Of a DNA stretch of 64,000 bases, positions 25,065 to 34,928 are shown piece after piece. Under the pieces are notes generated by a model. That model saw only the letters and a list, made by a program, of their open reading frames with translations. It had not been told where the DNA came from and ran no database searches. Positions within the stretch are counted from its first letter, which is position 1. Each line of letters begins with the position of its first letter. Location of the stretch: the NCBI GenBank assembly GCA_004297165.1, contig SCUJ01000006.1:1302464-1366463 (forward strand), in the 5' to 3' direction. Origin of the DNA: Gammaproteobacteria bacterium (GTDB lineage Bacteria > Pseudomonadota > Gammaproteobacteria > Eutrophobiales > Eutrophobiaceae). A program made the position numbers and the translations under genes.

Positions 25065-26273
25065 TTATCTCTCTGGAACCGCGGTCAAATCGCCGTGCAG
25101 GAGCGGCAGCATGAATTCAAATGTGCTCCCCTCCCCCCACTCGCTCCGCACGCCGATCTCGCCGCCGAGCAGGATTATAAGCCGTTTGCAGATAGCAAGA
25201 CCGAGGCCGGTGCCTTCGTGGGATCTCGCGAGACCGCTGTTGACCTGTTGAAACGGCTTGAACAACTTGTCCATGTTTTCGGGTTTGATGCCGCTACCGG
25301 TATCGATCACCCGTACGCTCACCGCCGGACCCGACGGCGGCGCGACGACATCGGCACGCAGCGTCACGCCGCCATGATCCGTGAACTTGACCGCGTTGTT
25401 GAGCAGATTGAGCAGCACCTGCTCGACGCGGCGCCGGTCGCTCGTCAGCATGTCGATCTCCGGCGCAACCTCAGTGTTCAACATCAAGCCCTTCTGCTCC
25501 GCCAGCGGCTGCACGATCCCGGCTATTTTTCCAATCGACGCGCGCAGGTCGAAGGGTTCGTGAACCACTTTAATCTCGCCGGCCTCGATCTTGGAGATGT
25601 CGAGGATATCGTTGATGAGCGCGAGCAGATGCCGTGCGCTGTTCTGCACCATGCCGAGCTGTTTCGTCTGCTCCGGATTGAGCGACCCGGCAAGCCCTTG
25701 CAGGAGGATGCCGGTGAAACCGATGATCGAGTTCAGCGGCGTGCGCAGCTCGTGCGACATCACGGCGAGAAACACCGATTTAAGTCGATCGGCGGCTTGC
25801 GCCCGCTCGGTGGCCGCGGTCAGATCCGCGTTGGTCCGACGCAGCAAATCTTCCTCTCGCTTGCGCTCGGTGATGTCGATGATCGAGGCGAGCACAAGCG
25901 TCCCTTCGCCGGTGACGAGCGGATTCAATCCAATCTCGATGGGCACTTCGGATCCGTCCTTGCGCCGGCCGAACAAGTCGCGACCCGCGCCCATCGCCCG
26001 GACGCCTGGATGGGCGACGTAATCGGTGCGCAGACCCGGATGAGCGGCGCGGAAGCGTTCGGGAACCAGTATCTCAAGCGGTTGCGCGAGGAGTTCGGCG
26101 CGCGGATAGCCGAAGAGTTTTTCAGTCTGCGCATTGACCATGGCGATCCGGCCCTCCCGATCCGCCAGGATCAGGGCGTTGGGCGCCGCCTCCACCACCA
26201 GGCGCATCAGCTCATGCTCTGCCTGGGCATGCAGGGCGAAATCTTTACCCTGGAGGTCGGCGGGTTCGGGCAT
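25065..26273 (-). CDS. PAS-domain sensor histidine kinase (HisKA/HATPase)
   Basis: 402 residues, soluble. One PAS domain (about 22-140, with the NAQTEKLFGYPRAELLAQ core typical of FixL-like PAS domains) ends in DITERKRE. The H-box MSHELRTPLNSIIG is near 170; the HATPase carries NNAVKFT, DTGSGI and GTGLGL. All kinase motifs are intact, so it should autophosphorylate. It has no receiver; the likely partner is the single-domain receiver encoded just downstream at 24572. The signal sensed is unknown; no haem-binding His could be assigned with confidence. Confidence 0.88.
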   Translation of the reverse strand: MPEPADLQGKDFALHAQAEHELMRLVVEAAPNALILADREGRIAMVNAQTEKLFGYPRAELLAQPLEILVPERFRAAHPGLRTDYVAHPGVRAMGAGRDLFGRRKDGSEVPIEIGLNPLVTGEGTLVLASIIDITERKREEDLLRRTNADLTAATERAQAADRLKSVFLAVMSHELRTPLNSIIGFTGILLQGLAGSLNPEQTKQLGMVQNSARHLLALINDILDISKIEAGEIKVVHEPFDLRASIGKIAGIVQPLAEQKGLMLNTEVAPEIDMLTSDRRRVEQVLLNLLNNAVKFTDHGGVTLRADVVAPPSGPAVSVRVIDTGSGIKPENMDKLFKPFQQVNSGLARSHEGTGLGLAICKRLIILLGGEIGVRSEWGEGSTFEFMLPLLHGDLTAVPER

Positions 26274-26382
26274 CAGCTTAGGGGCGTTTCAGGCATGATT
26301 CAGATTATAGTCATATCGTGCTTCGCGCGCTTTATGGCGTTGTGAGTGAGCAAGTGACTTTCGCCAAGACGCCAGGATCTCG

Positions 26383-26447
26383 TAGGGTGGGCACGTCGTT
26401 TGTGCCCACGTGGAAAAGAAAAAGGGTGATCACAAGGGTTGCCCCTG
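26383..26447. repeat. Two adjacent intergenic dyads
   Basis: A GTAGGGTGGGCAC/GTGCCCAC dyad (26383-26410) is followed by a diverged GATC-type dyad (AGGGTGATC, ACAAG, GGTTGCCCCTG, 26423-26447). They lie in the 238-base gap between divergent genes (kinase and GST); just upstream, 26365-26375 has the CGCCAAGACGCC motif. Confidence 0.7.
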
Positions 26448-26511
26448 CTTTCCTTACCTGCGTCCCGGTAGTACCATCAGGAACAATAATAACCCAGCAA
26501 AGGAACCCGCC

Positions 26512-27276
26512 ATGGCACTCAAACTCTACCACGCGGAACCCCTCGCGAATTCCCTGAAGTCCCTGATCCCGCTGAAGGAGAAAGGGCTCGAATTCGAGAG
26601 CGTCTACATCGATCTGCACCAATTCGAGCAGCACGAGCCCTGGTTTCTCGCCATCAACCCGGAAGGCCAGGTCCCCGTGCTCGATCATGACGGCGTCATC
26701 GTCACCCACACCACGGTGATCAACGAATACCTGGAAGACGCCTTCCCCGATGCGCCGCCGCTGCGACCCGCGGACCCGGCGGGCAAGGCGCGCATGCGTT
26801 ACTGGAACAAATTCAGCGACGAGCACGTCATGAATTACGTCTCGATCTGGGGCTGGCACCGGATGGTCGGGGTGATCGCGCGCAGCATCGAGGGCGGCAA
26901 GTTCGAACAACTCGTGCAGCGCATCCCGCTGCACGAACAACGCATGAAATGGCGCAGCGCCCGCTCCGGGTTCAGCGAGGAGGAACTCGACGACGCCACC
27001 CGGAAGATCGAGACGGCGGTCGACAAGGTCGAGGCCCAGTTGCGCAAGACGCCGTGGCTCGCCGGCGATGCGTACACCCTGGCCGACATCAATTTCTTCA
27101 GCTATTGCGGGATGCGGCTCGCGAAGATGTTTCCGCATATTGGCACCCGCAAACGCTGTCCGAAATTGCTGGCCTGGGCGGAACGCATCGAGGCCCGGCC
27201 TGCGGTGCAGGCGGCGCTCGCCATGCCGGACCATACAAACCCCGCGCTTCGCACGTTCTCCGGCGATGTTCATTAA
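26512..27276 (+). CDS. Glutathione S-transferase family protein
   Basis: 254 residues from the ATG at 26512, with AAAGGAA upstream. The thioredoxin-like N-terminal domain (LYHAEPLANSLKSLIPLKEK) and the glutathione-binding GQVPVLDHDG and THTTVINEYL segments are intact; the C-terminal helical domain carries the conserved N-capping LAGDAYTLADI. A Ser or Asn in the NSLKS region would activate glutathione. The overall look is like GSTs of catabolic clusters (for example beta-etherase relatives), but the substrate cannot be told. It lies 18 bases upstream of ctaA on the same strand. Confidence 0.88.
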   Translation: MALKLYHAEPLANSLKSLIPLKEKGLEFESVYIDLHQFEQHEPWFLAINPEGQVPVLDHDGVIVTHTTVINEYLEDAFPDAPPLRPADPAGKARMRYWNKFSDEHVMNYVSIWGWHRMVGVIARSIEGGKFEQLVQRIPLHEQRMKWRSARSGFSEEELDDATRKIETAVDKVEAQLRKTPWLAGDAYTLADINFFSYCGMRLAKMFPHIGTRKRCPKLLAWAERIEARPAVQAALAMPDHTNPALRTFSGDVH

Positions 27277-27294
27277 CACATGCTTTGACCAACC

Positions 27295-28356
27295 ATGACC
27301 GTCGCATCGCCATCTCAACGCCGCATCGCCCTCTGGCTCCTGACCTGCTGTGCCCTCGTCTACGCGATGGTGGTGCTCGGCGGCGTCACCCGCCTGACGG
27401 GCTCCGGCCTCTCCATCACGGACTGGAAGCCGATCATGGGCGTGCTGCCGCCGCTCGATGCGGATCAATGGGAGGAGACCTTCGCCCGCTACCAGGAGTC
27501 GCCGGAATTCCAGAAGATCAATTCGCACATGACGGTGGCGGACTTCAAGGGGATCTTCTGGCTGGAATATCTCCATCGCCTGCTGGGCCGGACGATCGGG
27601 ATCGTGTTCCTCGCGCCGTTCCTGTGGTTTCTTGCGCGCGGTGTCATCGGCAGGCGGGAAGTCCCCAAATATCTGCTCATGTTCGCGCTTGGCGGGTTGC
27701 AGGGCGCGCTGGGCTGGTACATGGTGAAGAGCGGCCTCATCGACAATCCCCGCGTGAGTCAATACCGCCTCACGGCGCATCTGCTCGCGGCCCTCGTCAT
27801 CTACGCCTACATGTTCTGGGTGGCGCTGGGGCTGTGGTTCGCGCCCGCCGGGGGCCGGCCGCATACATTATATAGATGGACGCTGGCCCTGACCGCGCTC
27901 GCGACGCTGACGATCGCCTCCGGGGGATTCGTGGCGGGCCTCGACGCCGGGCTCGCGTTCAATACCTTTCCGCTGATGAACGGGCAATGGATACCCGACA
28001 CGATCCTTGGTCTTGCGCCATTCTGGCGGAACCTCTTCGAAAACCTTGCGACCGTCCAGTTCAATCACCGCCTGCTGGCGGTGATTACGCTCCTCGCCGT
28101 CATTGTCTATTGGGCGATGGCGATGCAGCGGCGACTGCCCCGGCGGCTCGCCATCGGCTGCCATCTGCTCCTCGCCTGCACCGGCCTGCAAGTGGCGCTC
28201 GGGATCGCCACGCTCCTGCTGCGGGTCCCGGTTCACCTGGCCGCCACCCATCAGGCCGTGGCCGTGCTGGTATTTACGGCGGGGCTGTATTTGTGCCACG
28301 GGCTGCGCGAGGGTTGGTACGGTCCGGGGAAGTACCGCTCATACCCCAACCTGTAA
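27295..28356 (+). CDS. ctaA: Heme A synthase
   Basis: 353 residues with eight hydrophobic segments in two homologous halves. Diagnostic motifs are GGVTRLTGSGLSI and TDWKPIMG at the first periplasmic loop, the haem-ligand His in EYLHRLLGR, and NTFPLMNG, NHRLLA and THQAVA in the second half. It oxidises the C8 methyl of haem O to make haem A for a cytochrome aa3-type oxidase. The long loop and absence of the Cys pair found in Bacillus proteins fit the type common in Proteobacteria and mitochondria. Its presence implies the organism has an aa3 terminal oxidase and can respire oxygen. No ctaB or cox gene is visible here. Confidence 0.95.
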   Translation: MTVASPSQRRIALWLLTCCALVYAMVVLGGVTRLTGSGLSITDWKPIMGVLPPLDADQWEETFARYQESPEFQKINSHMTVADFKGIFWLEYLHRLLGRTIGIVFLAPFLWFLARGVIGRREVPKYLLMFALGGLQGALGWYMVKSGLIDNPRVSQYRLTAHLLAALVIYAYMFWVALGLWFAPAGGRPHTLYRWTLALTALATLTIASGGFVAGLDAGLAFNTFPLMNGQWIPDTILGLAPFWRNLFENLATVQFNHRLLAVITLLAVIVYWAMAMQRRLPRRLAIGCHLLLACTGLQVALGIATLLLRVPVHLAATHQAVAVLVFTAGLYLCHGLREGWYGPGKYRSYPNL

Positions 28357-28500
28357 AAACCCGGCACCGCGGTATAAGATGAATCCCATGTGCCTCTGGA
28401 GGGAGATCATGTCGTTTTGCGCGCCGCGTCGCGGGGTTGCCTTATCGCACGTGAATCCGGAGCTGACCGAACGTATCATTACCAGGAATTTTTTCCGGCG

Positions 28501-31500
28501 ATGATCATCGCTTTACCGGAACCCATCAGGGATCGCAGCGACGATCTGTTTACCCTGCTTTTCAAGAAGGGCATCGTGGGCATGACCCTGCATTCCCTCG
28601 AGCACGGCTGGCTCGCGATCAACGATATCTTCTGCGACATGCTGGGTTACACCAGGGAGGAACTGGAACGCCTCTCCTTCGGCGACCTCTCGCACCCTGA
28701 TGATCGTGAAGCCGGCAAAATACAATATCAGCGGGTCATCGACGGCGAGATCGAGGGCTACACCCTGGAGAAACGTTACCTGCGCAAAGACGGGGAAACG
28801 GTCCACGCCATCCTGCACCTCTCCTGCATCCGCGCCCCGGATAACCGGCCGGAATTCATCGTCTCCATCGTCCAGGACATCACCCGGCTGAAAACGATCG
28901 AGACGCAGTTGCGGCGGGCGCAGGAGATCATCGATACCTCGGAGGACCTCATCGTCTTCATCGACGGCGATTATCGTTATCTCGCGGCCAATCGCAGTTA
29001 TTTGCGAACCCTGCAAAAGTCCGAGTCCGAGGTCATTGGACGGACCATCGCCGAGATCTATGGTGAGAAATTGTTCGCGGACGCCAAGGACGACTTCGAC
29101 CGCTGCCTGCGCGGGGAGAGCTTCACCACTTACATTTACGGTAAAACCCAGCAACTCGCCCACCGTTACCTGCACGTCTCCTACAGCCCCTTCCAGCCGG
29201 AACCGGGCCGGATCGCCGGCGTCGTGGTGACGGTGCGCGATATCACCGAATTCAAAAAGACCGAAGACGCCTTGCATGAGCACCAGCGGCGGCTCGCGAC
29301 CCTCCTCGACAATCTCCCCGGCCTTGTCTACCGCTGTCATAACGATGCCGACTGGACCATGGAATTCATGAGCCAGAACTCCGTCGGGATCACCGGCTGG
29401 GCCCCCGAGGACTTCATCGCGGGGCGGGTGAAATACGGCGACATGATCCACCCGAAGGATCGCCAGAAGGTCTGGGACGAGGTGCAGGGGGCGCTCGAGC
29501 GGCGCTCGCCCTATCAACTCGAATACCGCATCGTCCGGGCCGATGGCGCGCTGCGCTGGGTCTGGGAACAAGGTTGCGGTGTGTACGATCAGGACGGTGA
29601 ACTCACCGCCCTGGAAGGCTACATCACCGACATCTCCATCCGGAAGACCAGCGAACTCGCGCAGATCTACCGCGCCCATCAGCTCGCGGTGCTGGGGGAG
29701 TTGGGCCGGCTGTCACTGGAGAACGGCCCGCTCGATGAACTCCTGCAAGTGGCCGCGAACGCCCTCGCGGAGGTCCTGGAGGCGGACGCGACCGGCTTTT
29801 TCGAACGGCGGCCGGGATACGAGTCGCTCGTCCTGCGCAGCGGCTCGGGCTGGCCGCGGGGACTCCCCGGCGTCGCCGCGCTGCCCGACACGCCCGGGTC
29901 CCCCGTCCGGCGCGTCCTCGATGACGGGGTACCGGTGCAGAGCGGGGATCTCGCGCGGGAGGAAACCCCCGCAGGTCAGGAATGGCTCGTGGATCTGGGC
30001 ATGGCCAGCGCCATCACGTTGAGGATCCGGGACCGCGCCGGCCCCTGGGGCCTGCTCGGGATCTACAGCCGCCGGGCCGGGGCCTTCGGCGAGGTTGAGC
30101 TTGCCTTCATCCGTTCCGTCGCCAATCTGCTCGGCGAGACCATCACCCGCCAGTCCATCGCCGCGGACCTGCGCCAAAGCGAGGTCAAATATCGCAGCCT
30201 CATGGAGTCCTCCTCGGATGGCATCGTGCTCGTCGATCGCCGTGGGAGGATCGACGCCATCAACCGCAAGGTCGAGATCATGACCGGATTCTCGCGGCCG
30301 CAACTGATCGGCCAGGCGGTCGAGGTCCTTGTGCCGGTGCGCTACACGGAACACAAGGAATTGCGGGAGAACTACCAGGCCGCGCCCGGCGCCAGGCTGA
30401 TGGGTCGCGGCACGGATATCTTCGTCAGGCGCGCGGACGGATCCGAATTCCCCGCGGAGATCACCCTGTCCCCCTTGCAGATCGAGCATGGTCCGGTCGT
30501 TTCCGTGACCATTCGCGACATCACGGCTCGCAAACGCTGGGAGCGGGACATCCGCCGTTACCGCAACATCATGAACGCGACCGACGACGCCATCGCCTTC
30601 CTGGATCGGGACGGCATCTTCCGCGTGGTGAACGACGCCTATCTGCGCGACCTCAGCAAGACCCGCGCGGAGGTCATCGGCCATCATTTCGCCGAGGTCC
30701 GCGGGCGGGAACACTACGAGAGCGCCGTCCGGCAATATTTCGAGCGCTGCCTGCGCGGAGAGTCGGTGCGCATGCAGGGCTGGTTCGAGAGCGACGGCCT
30801 GCCCCGGCGTTTCCGCGATGTCTTATACAACCCCTATCTGGACGAAAGCGGCGCCATCGTCGGCCTCGTGATCAGCCTGCGCGATCTCAGCGCCCGCAAG
30901 AAGATCGAGGATGCCCTGCAACAGACCACACAGCAGTTGCGCCAGGCCCAGCGCATCGCCCGGCTCGGCCTCTGGGAGGCCGATCTGATCACCGGCTGCA
31001 TCGTCTGGCCGGACGAGACCTATGCCGTGCATGGCGTCAACCGGGACCGCTTCGACCCGAGCGGCGGCCTGACGCGGGACCTCATCCACCCCGACGACCG
31101 GGAGGCCTTTGCCGCCGCCCTGCATGATGCCGCAACACGGGGCGCCGACTTTAACCTGATCTACCGCATCGTGCCGCCGGACGGCCGCATCCGCTTCCTC
31201 CAGTCACGCGGCGAGGCGATCCTGGACGAGCGGGGCAAACCCGTGCGGCTGTTCGGGATCTCCATGGACATCACCCGGCGCATGCTGGAGGAACAGGACA
31301 TGCAGAGCTCGCGCGAGCGCCTGCGCAATCTCCTCACCCGCTTGCAGGTGGTGCGGGAGGAGGAACGGACCACGATCGCGCGCGAGATCCACGACGAGCT
31401 GGGGCAGACCCTCACCGCGATGAAGATCGATCTGTCGCTGGTCGTCGATCAGATCCCCGGCCCGCTCGCCAACGTCAAGCGGCAATTGCAGGCGATGATC

Positions 31501-31974
31501 CAGGACATCGACGCGACCATCGTCTACGTCCGCAAACTGTCCTCCTCCCTGCGCCCGCCGCTGCTCGACGACATCGGCCTCGACGCCGCCATCGAGTGGC
31601 AGTTGCAGGGCTTCTCCCGCCGCACGGGCTGCCAGTTCAACCTCGATGCCCCGCTTGAGGAGATCCGTCTCGATCACGACGCCAAGACTGCGATGTTCCG
31701 GATCTTTCAGGAGGCGCTCAACAACATAGCCCGCCACGCCAACGCCGATCGCATCGACATCGCGCTCTCGGCCGACGGCGCCGACCTCATGCTCACGGTC
31801 AGGGATAACGGCATCGGCATCGACGACGCCTTGATCGCCAGCCCGCGTTCCATCGGCCTGATCGGCATGCAGGAGCGCGCCGCGATCCATGGGGGCGAGG
31901 TAACCATCGCCCGCGAGAGCGCCGGAGGCACGCGGGTGACCGTGCGCATGCCCTGCGGGGAGGGCGCCGCATGA
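28501..31974 (+). CDS. Six-PAS, one-GAF sensor histidine kinase, NarX/HisKA_3 type
   Basis: 1157 residues from the ATG at 28501; an in-frame GTG at 28390 would add 37 residues of no clear structure. Domains by pattern: PAS1 12-130, PAS2 135-260, PAS3 265-390, GAF 400-560, PAS4 565-685, PAS5 690-805, PAS6 815-930, then HisKA_3 (TTIAREIHDELGQTLTAMKI) and HATPase (DNGIGI, GLIGMQERA) at the end. No membrane segments. PAS2 and PAS5 are near-duplicates of a subtype also found in the kinase at 39659. It overlaps the NarL-type regulator gene by 4 bases, a classic NarX-NarL-like pair, so that regulator is its cognate partner. Confidence 0.88.
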   Translation: MIIALPEPIRDRSDDLFTLLFKKGIVGMTLHSLEHGWLAINDIFCDMLGYTREELERLSFGDLSHPDDREAGKIQYQRVIDGEIEGYTLEKRYLRKDGETVHAILHLSCIRAPDNRPEFIVSIVQDITRLKTIETQLRRAQEIIDTSEDLIVFIDGDYRYLAANRSYLRTLQKSESEVIGRTIAEIYGEKLFADAKDDFDRCLRGESFTTYIYGKTQQLAHRYLHVSYSPFQPEPGRIAGVVVTVRDITEFKKTEDALHEHQRRLATLLDNLPGLVYRCHNDADWTMEFMSQNSVGITGWAPEDFIAGRVKYGDMIHPKDRQKVWDEVQGALERRSPYQLEYRIVRADGALRWVWEQGCGVYDQDGELTALEGYITDISIRKTSELAQIYRAHQLAVLGELGRLSLENGPLDELLQVAANALAEVLEADATGFFERRPGYESLVLRSGSGWPRGLPGVAALPDTPGSPVRRVLDDGVPVQSGDLAREETPAGQEWLVDLGMASAITLRIRDRAGPWGLLGIYSRRAGAFGEVELAFIRSVANLLGETITRQSIAADLRQSEVKYRSLMESSSDGIVLVDRRGRIDAINRKVEIMTGFSRPQLIGQAVEVLVPVRYTEHKELRENYQAAPGARLMGRGTDIFVRRADGSEFPAEITLSPLQIEHGPVVSVTIRDITARKRWERDIRRYRNIMNATDDAIAFLDRDGIFRVVNDAYLRDLSKTRAEVIGHHFAEVRGREHYESAVRQYFERCLRGESVRMQGWFESDGLPRRFRDVLYNPYLDESGAIVGLVISLRDLSARKKIEDALQQTTQQLRQAQRIARLGLWEADLITGCIVWPDETYAVHGVNRDRFDPSGGLTRDLIHPDDREAFAAALHDAATRGADFNLIYRIVPPDGRIRFLQSRGEAILDERGKPVRLFGISMDITRRMLEEQDMQSSRERLRNLLTRLQVVREEERTTIAREIHDELGQTLTAMKIDLSLVVDQIPGPLANVKRQLQAMIQDIDATIVYVRKLSSSLRPPLLDDIGLDAAIEWQLQGFSRRTGCQFNLDAPLEEIRLDHDAKTAMFRIFQEALNNIARHANADRIDIALSADGADLMLTVRDNGIGIDDALIASPRSIGLIGMQERAAIHGGEVTIARESAGGTRVTVRMPCGEGAA

Positions 31975-32603
31975 TCCGCCTGATCATCGCCGACGATCAT
32001 CCGGTGGTGCGCGAGGGCCTGAAGCGCATCATCGCCAACTACAAGGACATCCAGCTCGTCGGCGAGGCCGTGAACGGCGACGAGGTCCTCGCGCTCTGCG
32101 CGAAGCCGGGGGCCGACGTGCTGTTGCTCGATATCTCCATGCCGGGACTCGGCTTCCTCGAGATACTCCACCGGATCGAGGCGAAACACCCCATGCTGCG
32201 AACCCTGGTGTTGAGCATCCACACCGAGAGCCATTATGTCATTCGGGCGATCAAGGCCGGGGCCGCGGGCTATCTCACCAAGAACCACTCCCCGGAGGAG
32301 CTGGCGCACGCCATCCATCAGGTCCACGCGGGCAACAGCTATGTGTCGCCCTCGCTCGCCGACACCCTCGTCACCGCTTTGCAAACGAACAAGGGCGCAC
32401 AGCCCCACCAGCAGCTCTCGGATCGGGAATATCAGGTCCTCGGCCTGATCGGGTCGGGCAAGGACACCAGCGGGATTGCCGAGGCGCTTTCGCTGAGTCC
32501 AAAAACGATCGGCACCTACCGGGCGCGGATCCAGATGAAGCTCGGACTGAAATCCACGGCGGAGCTGATTCGGTACGCGCTCGACAATAAAATCACCGAA
32601 TAA
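31971..32603 (+). CDS. NarL/FixJ-family response regulator
   Basis: 210 residues. The receiver (1-120) has DDH at 8-10, phospho-acceptor Asp54 (LLLDISMPG) and Lys in YLTKNHSPEE. A LuxR-type helix-turn-helix fills about 145-205 (LSDREYQVLGLIGSGKDTS, then LSLSPKTIGTYRARIQMKL in shorter blocks). It should bind DNA when phosphorylated by the upstream six-PAS kinase, to which it is translationally coupled. Target genes are unknown. Confidence 0.92.
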   Translation: MIRLIIADDHPVVREGLKRIIANYKDIQLVGEAVNGDEVLALCAKPGADVLLLDISMPGLGFLEILHRIEAKHPMLRTLVLSIHTESHYVIRAIKAGAAGYLTKNHSPEELAHAIHQVHAGNSYVSPSLADTLVTALQTNKGAQPHQQLSDREYQVLGLIGSGKDTSGIAEALSLSPKTIGTYRARIQMKLGLKSTAELIRYALDNKITE

Positions 32604-32851
32604 TGTAGGCATTCGCCCTACGTCAAAATCAGCATCCGGCTTATAGCCGGTCGGATTCCGCTGTACTAGTATTATTCCCAGGCAAGGAACTTTGAGCATA
32701 GAGTCGATCCCCCCCCTGTTCATGGAGGCGCACAGGCAGATAACCGATTGCTGCATCAGGCCAACCGTTGGTAGCGGTGAAGCCGATGCCCCAGAAGCGA
32801 TTTCTGACTGGCCCTCCATGACAGGTTTTATATTGGACATGGAGAATATCC

Positions 32852-33256
32852 ATGAATTACGTGGCGCAAAGGTTGAAGTACATGAACCGAATCCTGCTGG
32901 TTGAAGACAATGAGATGAACCGGGACATGCTGTGCCGGCGCCTGGAGCGCAAGGGCTATGAGGTCATAATCGCCGAGAACGGAACCCAGGCGCTCAAGCT
33001 CGCGGAGCAGGAACTGCCCGATCTCATTCTCATGGACCTCAGTCTCCCGGAGATCGACGGTTACGAGGCGACCCGCCGCCTTAAACAAGCGGATGTCACC
33101 AAGGCCATTCCCATCATCATCCTCACCGCCCATGCCCTGAAATCCGATCGCGACAAGGCCTTCGCCTGCGGTTGCGACGACTTCGACGTCAAACCCATCG
33201 ACTTTCCCCGGCTGCTGGAGAAGATTGCCAAATTCAACGGCGCGCCTTCCGTCTGA
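32852..33256 (+). CDS. Single-domain response regulator (DivK-like)
   Basis: 134 residues from the ATG at 32852, preceded by GGAG seven bases upstream; the ATG at 32882 (MNRILLVEDNEMNRDML) is an equally plausible start that gives a standard 124-residue receiver. Motifs: EDN, phospho-acceptor in LILMDLSLPEIDG, and Lys in FDVKPIDF. It leads a same-strand run of five signalling genes and is 22 bases from the PAS-GGDEF-EAL gene. It could carry phosphate between the hybrid kinases downstream. The 248 bases before it (32604-32851) hold no convincing gene. Confidence 0.88.
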   Translation: MNYVAQRLKYMNRILLVEDNEMNRDMLCRRLERKGYEVIIAENGTQALKLAEQELPDLILMDLSLPEIDGYEATRRLKQADVTKAIPIIILTAHALKSDRDKAFACGCDDFDVKPIDFPRLLEKIAKFNGAPSV

Positions 33257-33278
33257 GGCCGCGTCGCGAGCAACCGTC

Positions 33279-34928
33279 ATGATCAGTCCGCCAGGTGAGA
33301 GTCCGGTCGTACTCTACACCAGGGACCTCAGTCCCGAGCGGGGTTGCCTTTCCTTGTGCGGGAATGTCGAGGACCTGACCGGCTATCCGGCCGCGGCCTT
33401 CCTCGACGATCCAAAATTCTGGAACCAGCGCATCCACCCCAACGACAAACCGCAGGCGCTCGACGCCCTGCGCCTGTGCCTGCGCGTAGGCTCCGCCGCG
33501 ATCGATTACCGCTTCCTGCGCCAGGACGGCGTGTATGTCTGGATTCACGACTCCTGCTCGTTAATCAGCAAAGACAACCTGCCCCGCGGGATCGCCGGGA
33601 CCTGGATCGACATCACCCGGCAAAAATACGCCGAACGGCTCACCAGCGAGGACCCCGGAGAAAAGGTGACGGGCCTCGTGAACCGCAAGACCTTCGAGCG
33701 CTCACTCGCCGACCTCATCGCCGATGCCGTTAATTCCAACGACGAACACGTGTTGTGCTACATCGATCTGGATCAGTTCCGGGTCATCAACAACACCTGC
33801 GGCCACACGGCCGGCGACGAACTGCTGCGTCAGCTCGGCTGGTATCTCCAGGGGAAACTCAGGGTCAGGGACACCGTGGCCTATTTAGGAGGGGACGAGT
33901 TCGGCATCCTGCTGGAATCCTGCGTCATCCGCCAGGATCACCGCGTCTTCGCCGGGATTCGCCAGGCCCTCTCCGAGTTCGAATTCGAACTGGCCGGCAG
34001 GAAGATCTCGATCACCGCCAGCATCGGGGTGGTCCCGATCAACAAGGAGAGCGGCTCCCCGGCGCGGGTGCTCGGCATGGCCGACATCGCCTGCTACGCC
34101 GCGAAGGAGCAAGGCCGCGACCGCGTCCACTTCTATACCGAGGAGGACGAGGATTCGGAGCCCCGGATCGAGATGTTCTGGGTGGATCGCATCAATCAGG
34201 CCATGCAGGAGGACCGTTTCTTTCTGTACAGCCAGCCGATCGTCCCCCTGAACGGCGCCGCCGGCCTGGGGGGACACCACGAGCTGCTCCTTCGCATGAA
34301 GGACGAGGCGGGGAAGCTCGTGCCGCCCGGACTCTTTCTGCCCGCGGCGGAACGCTATCACCTGGCCGGACGCATCGACCAGTGGGTGATCCGCACCGCG
34401 CTTTCCTGGCTGGACGCCTATACCGATATGATCGACCCCGCCCAGCGCATCGGGATCAACATCTCCGGCCAGTCGCTCGCCAACGATGACCTGCTGGAAT
34501 TCGTCCTCGGCGAACTGACGCACAAGGGGATCGCCCCGGAGCGGATCTATTTCGAGATCACCGAGACCGCGGCGGTGGCCAATTTCAAGCACGCCATCCG
34601 CTTCATCAACGGCCTGCGGGACAGAGGCTGTCATTTCGCCCTGGACGATTTCGGCAGCGGCGTCTCCTCTTTCGCCTACCTCAAGATGCTGCCGGTGGAT
34701 TACCTCAAGATCGACGGGGCCTTCGTCAAGGAGATCGCCAACAGCCCGGTCGATTACGCCATGGTCAAGGCCATCAACGACGTGGGCAGGACCATGGGCA
34801 AGCAGACCATCGCCGAGTTCGTCGAGAACGATGCCATCGTCGCGATGCTCAAGGAGATCGGCGTCGACTTCGCCCAAGGCTACGGGATCGGCAAACCCCG
34901 TCCCCTGAATGAATTCTTCAACCCCTAA
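33279..34928 (+). CDS. PAS-GGDEF-EAL protein
   Basis: 549 residues from the ATG at 33279. A PAS domain (10-115) ends in WIDITRQKYAE. The GGDEF domain (130-285) has an intact GGDEF motif and an RxxD inhibitory site (RVRD) five residues before it. In the EAL domain (295-545) the signature is ELL (HELLLRM) rather than EAL, but EITE, DDFGSG and LKIDG are present. The cyclase half is probably active; phosphodiesterase activity is uncertain. Its last 20 bases overlap the start of the next kinase gene, so it is coupled to the downstream hybrid kinases. Confidence 0.87.
   Translation: MISPPGESPVVLYTRDLSPERGCLSLCGNVEDLTGYPAAAFLDDPKFWNQRIHPNDKPQALDALRLCLRVGSAAIDYRFLRQDGVYVWIHDSCSLISKDNLPRGIAGTWIDITRQKYAERLTSEDPGEKVTGLVNRKTFERSLADLIADAVNSNDEHVLCYIDLDQFRVINNTCGHTAGDELLRQLGWYLQGKLRVRDTVAYLGGDEFGILLESCVIRQDHRVFAGIRQALSEFEFELAGRKISITASIGVVPINKESGSPARVLGMADIACYAAKEQGRDRVHFYTEEDEDSEPRIEMFWVDRINQAMQEDRFFLYSQPIVPLNGAAGLGGHHELLLRMKDEAGKLVPPGLFLPAAERYHLAGRIDQWVIRTALSWLDAYTDMIDPAQRIGINISGQSLANDDLLEFVLGELTHKGIAPERIYFEITETAAVANFKHAIRFINGLRDRGCHFALDDFGSGVSSFAYLKMLPVDYLKIDGAFVKEIANSPVDYAMVKAINDVGRTMGKQTIAEFVENDAIVAMLKEIGVDFAQGYGIGKPRPLNEFFNP

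Noticed and set aside
32692-32904. A 70-codon frame between the NarL-type regulator and the lone receiver
   Set aside because: No ribosome site, overlaps the receiver gene start, no recognisable motif.
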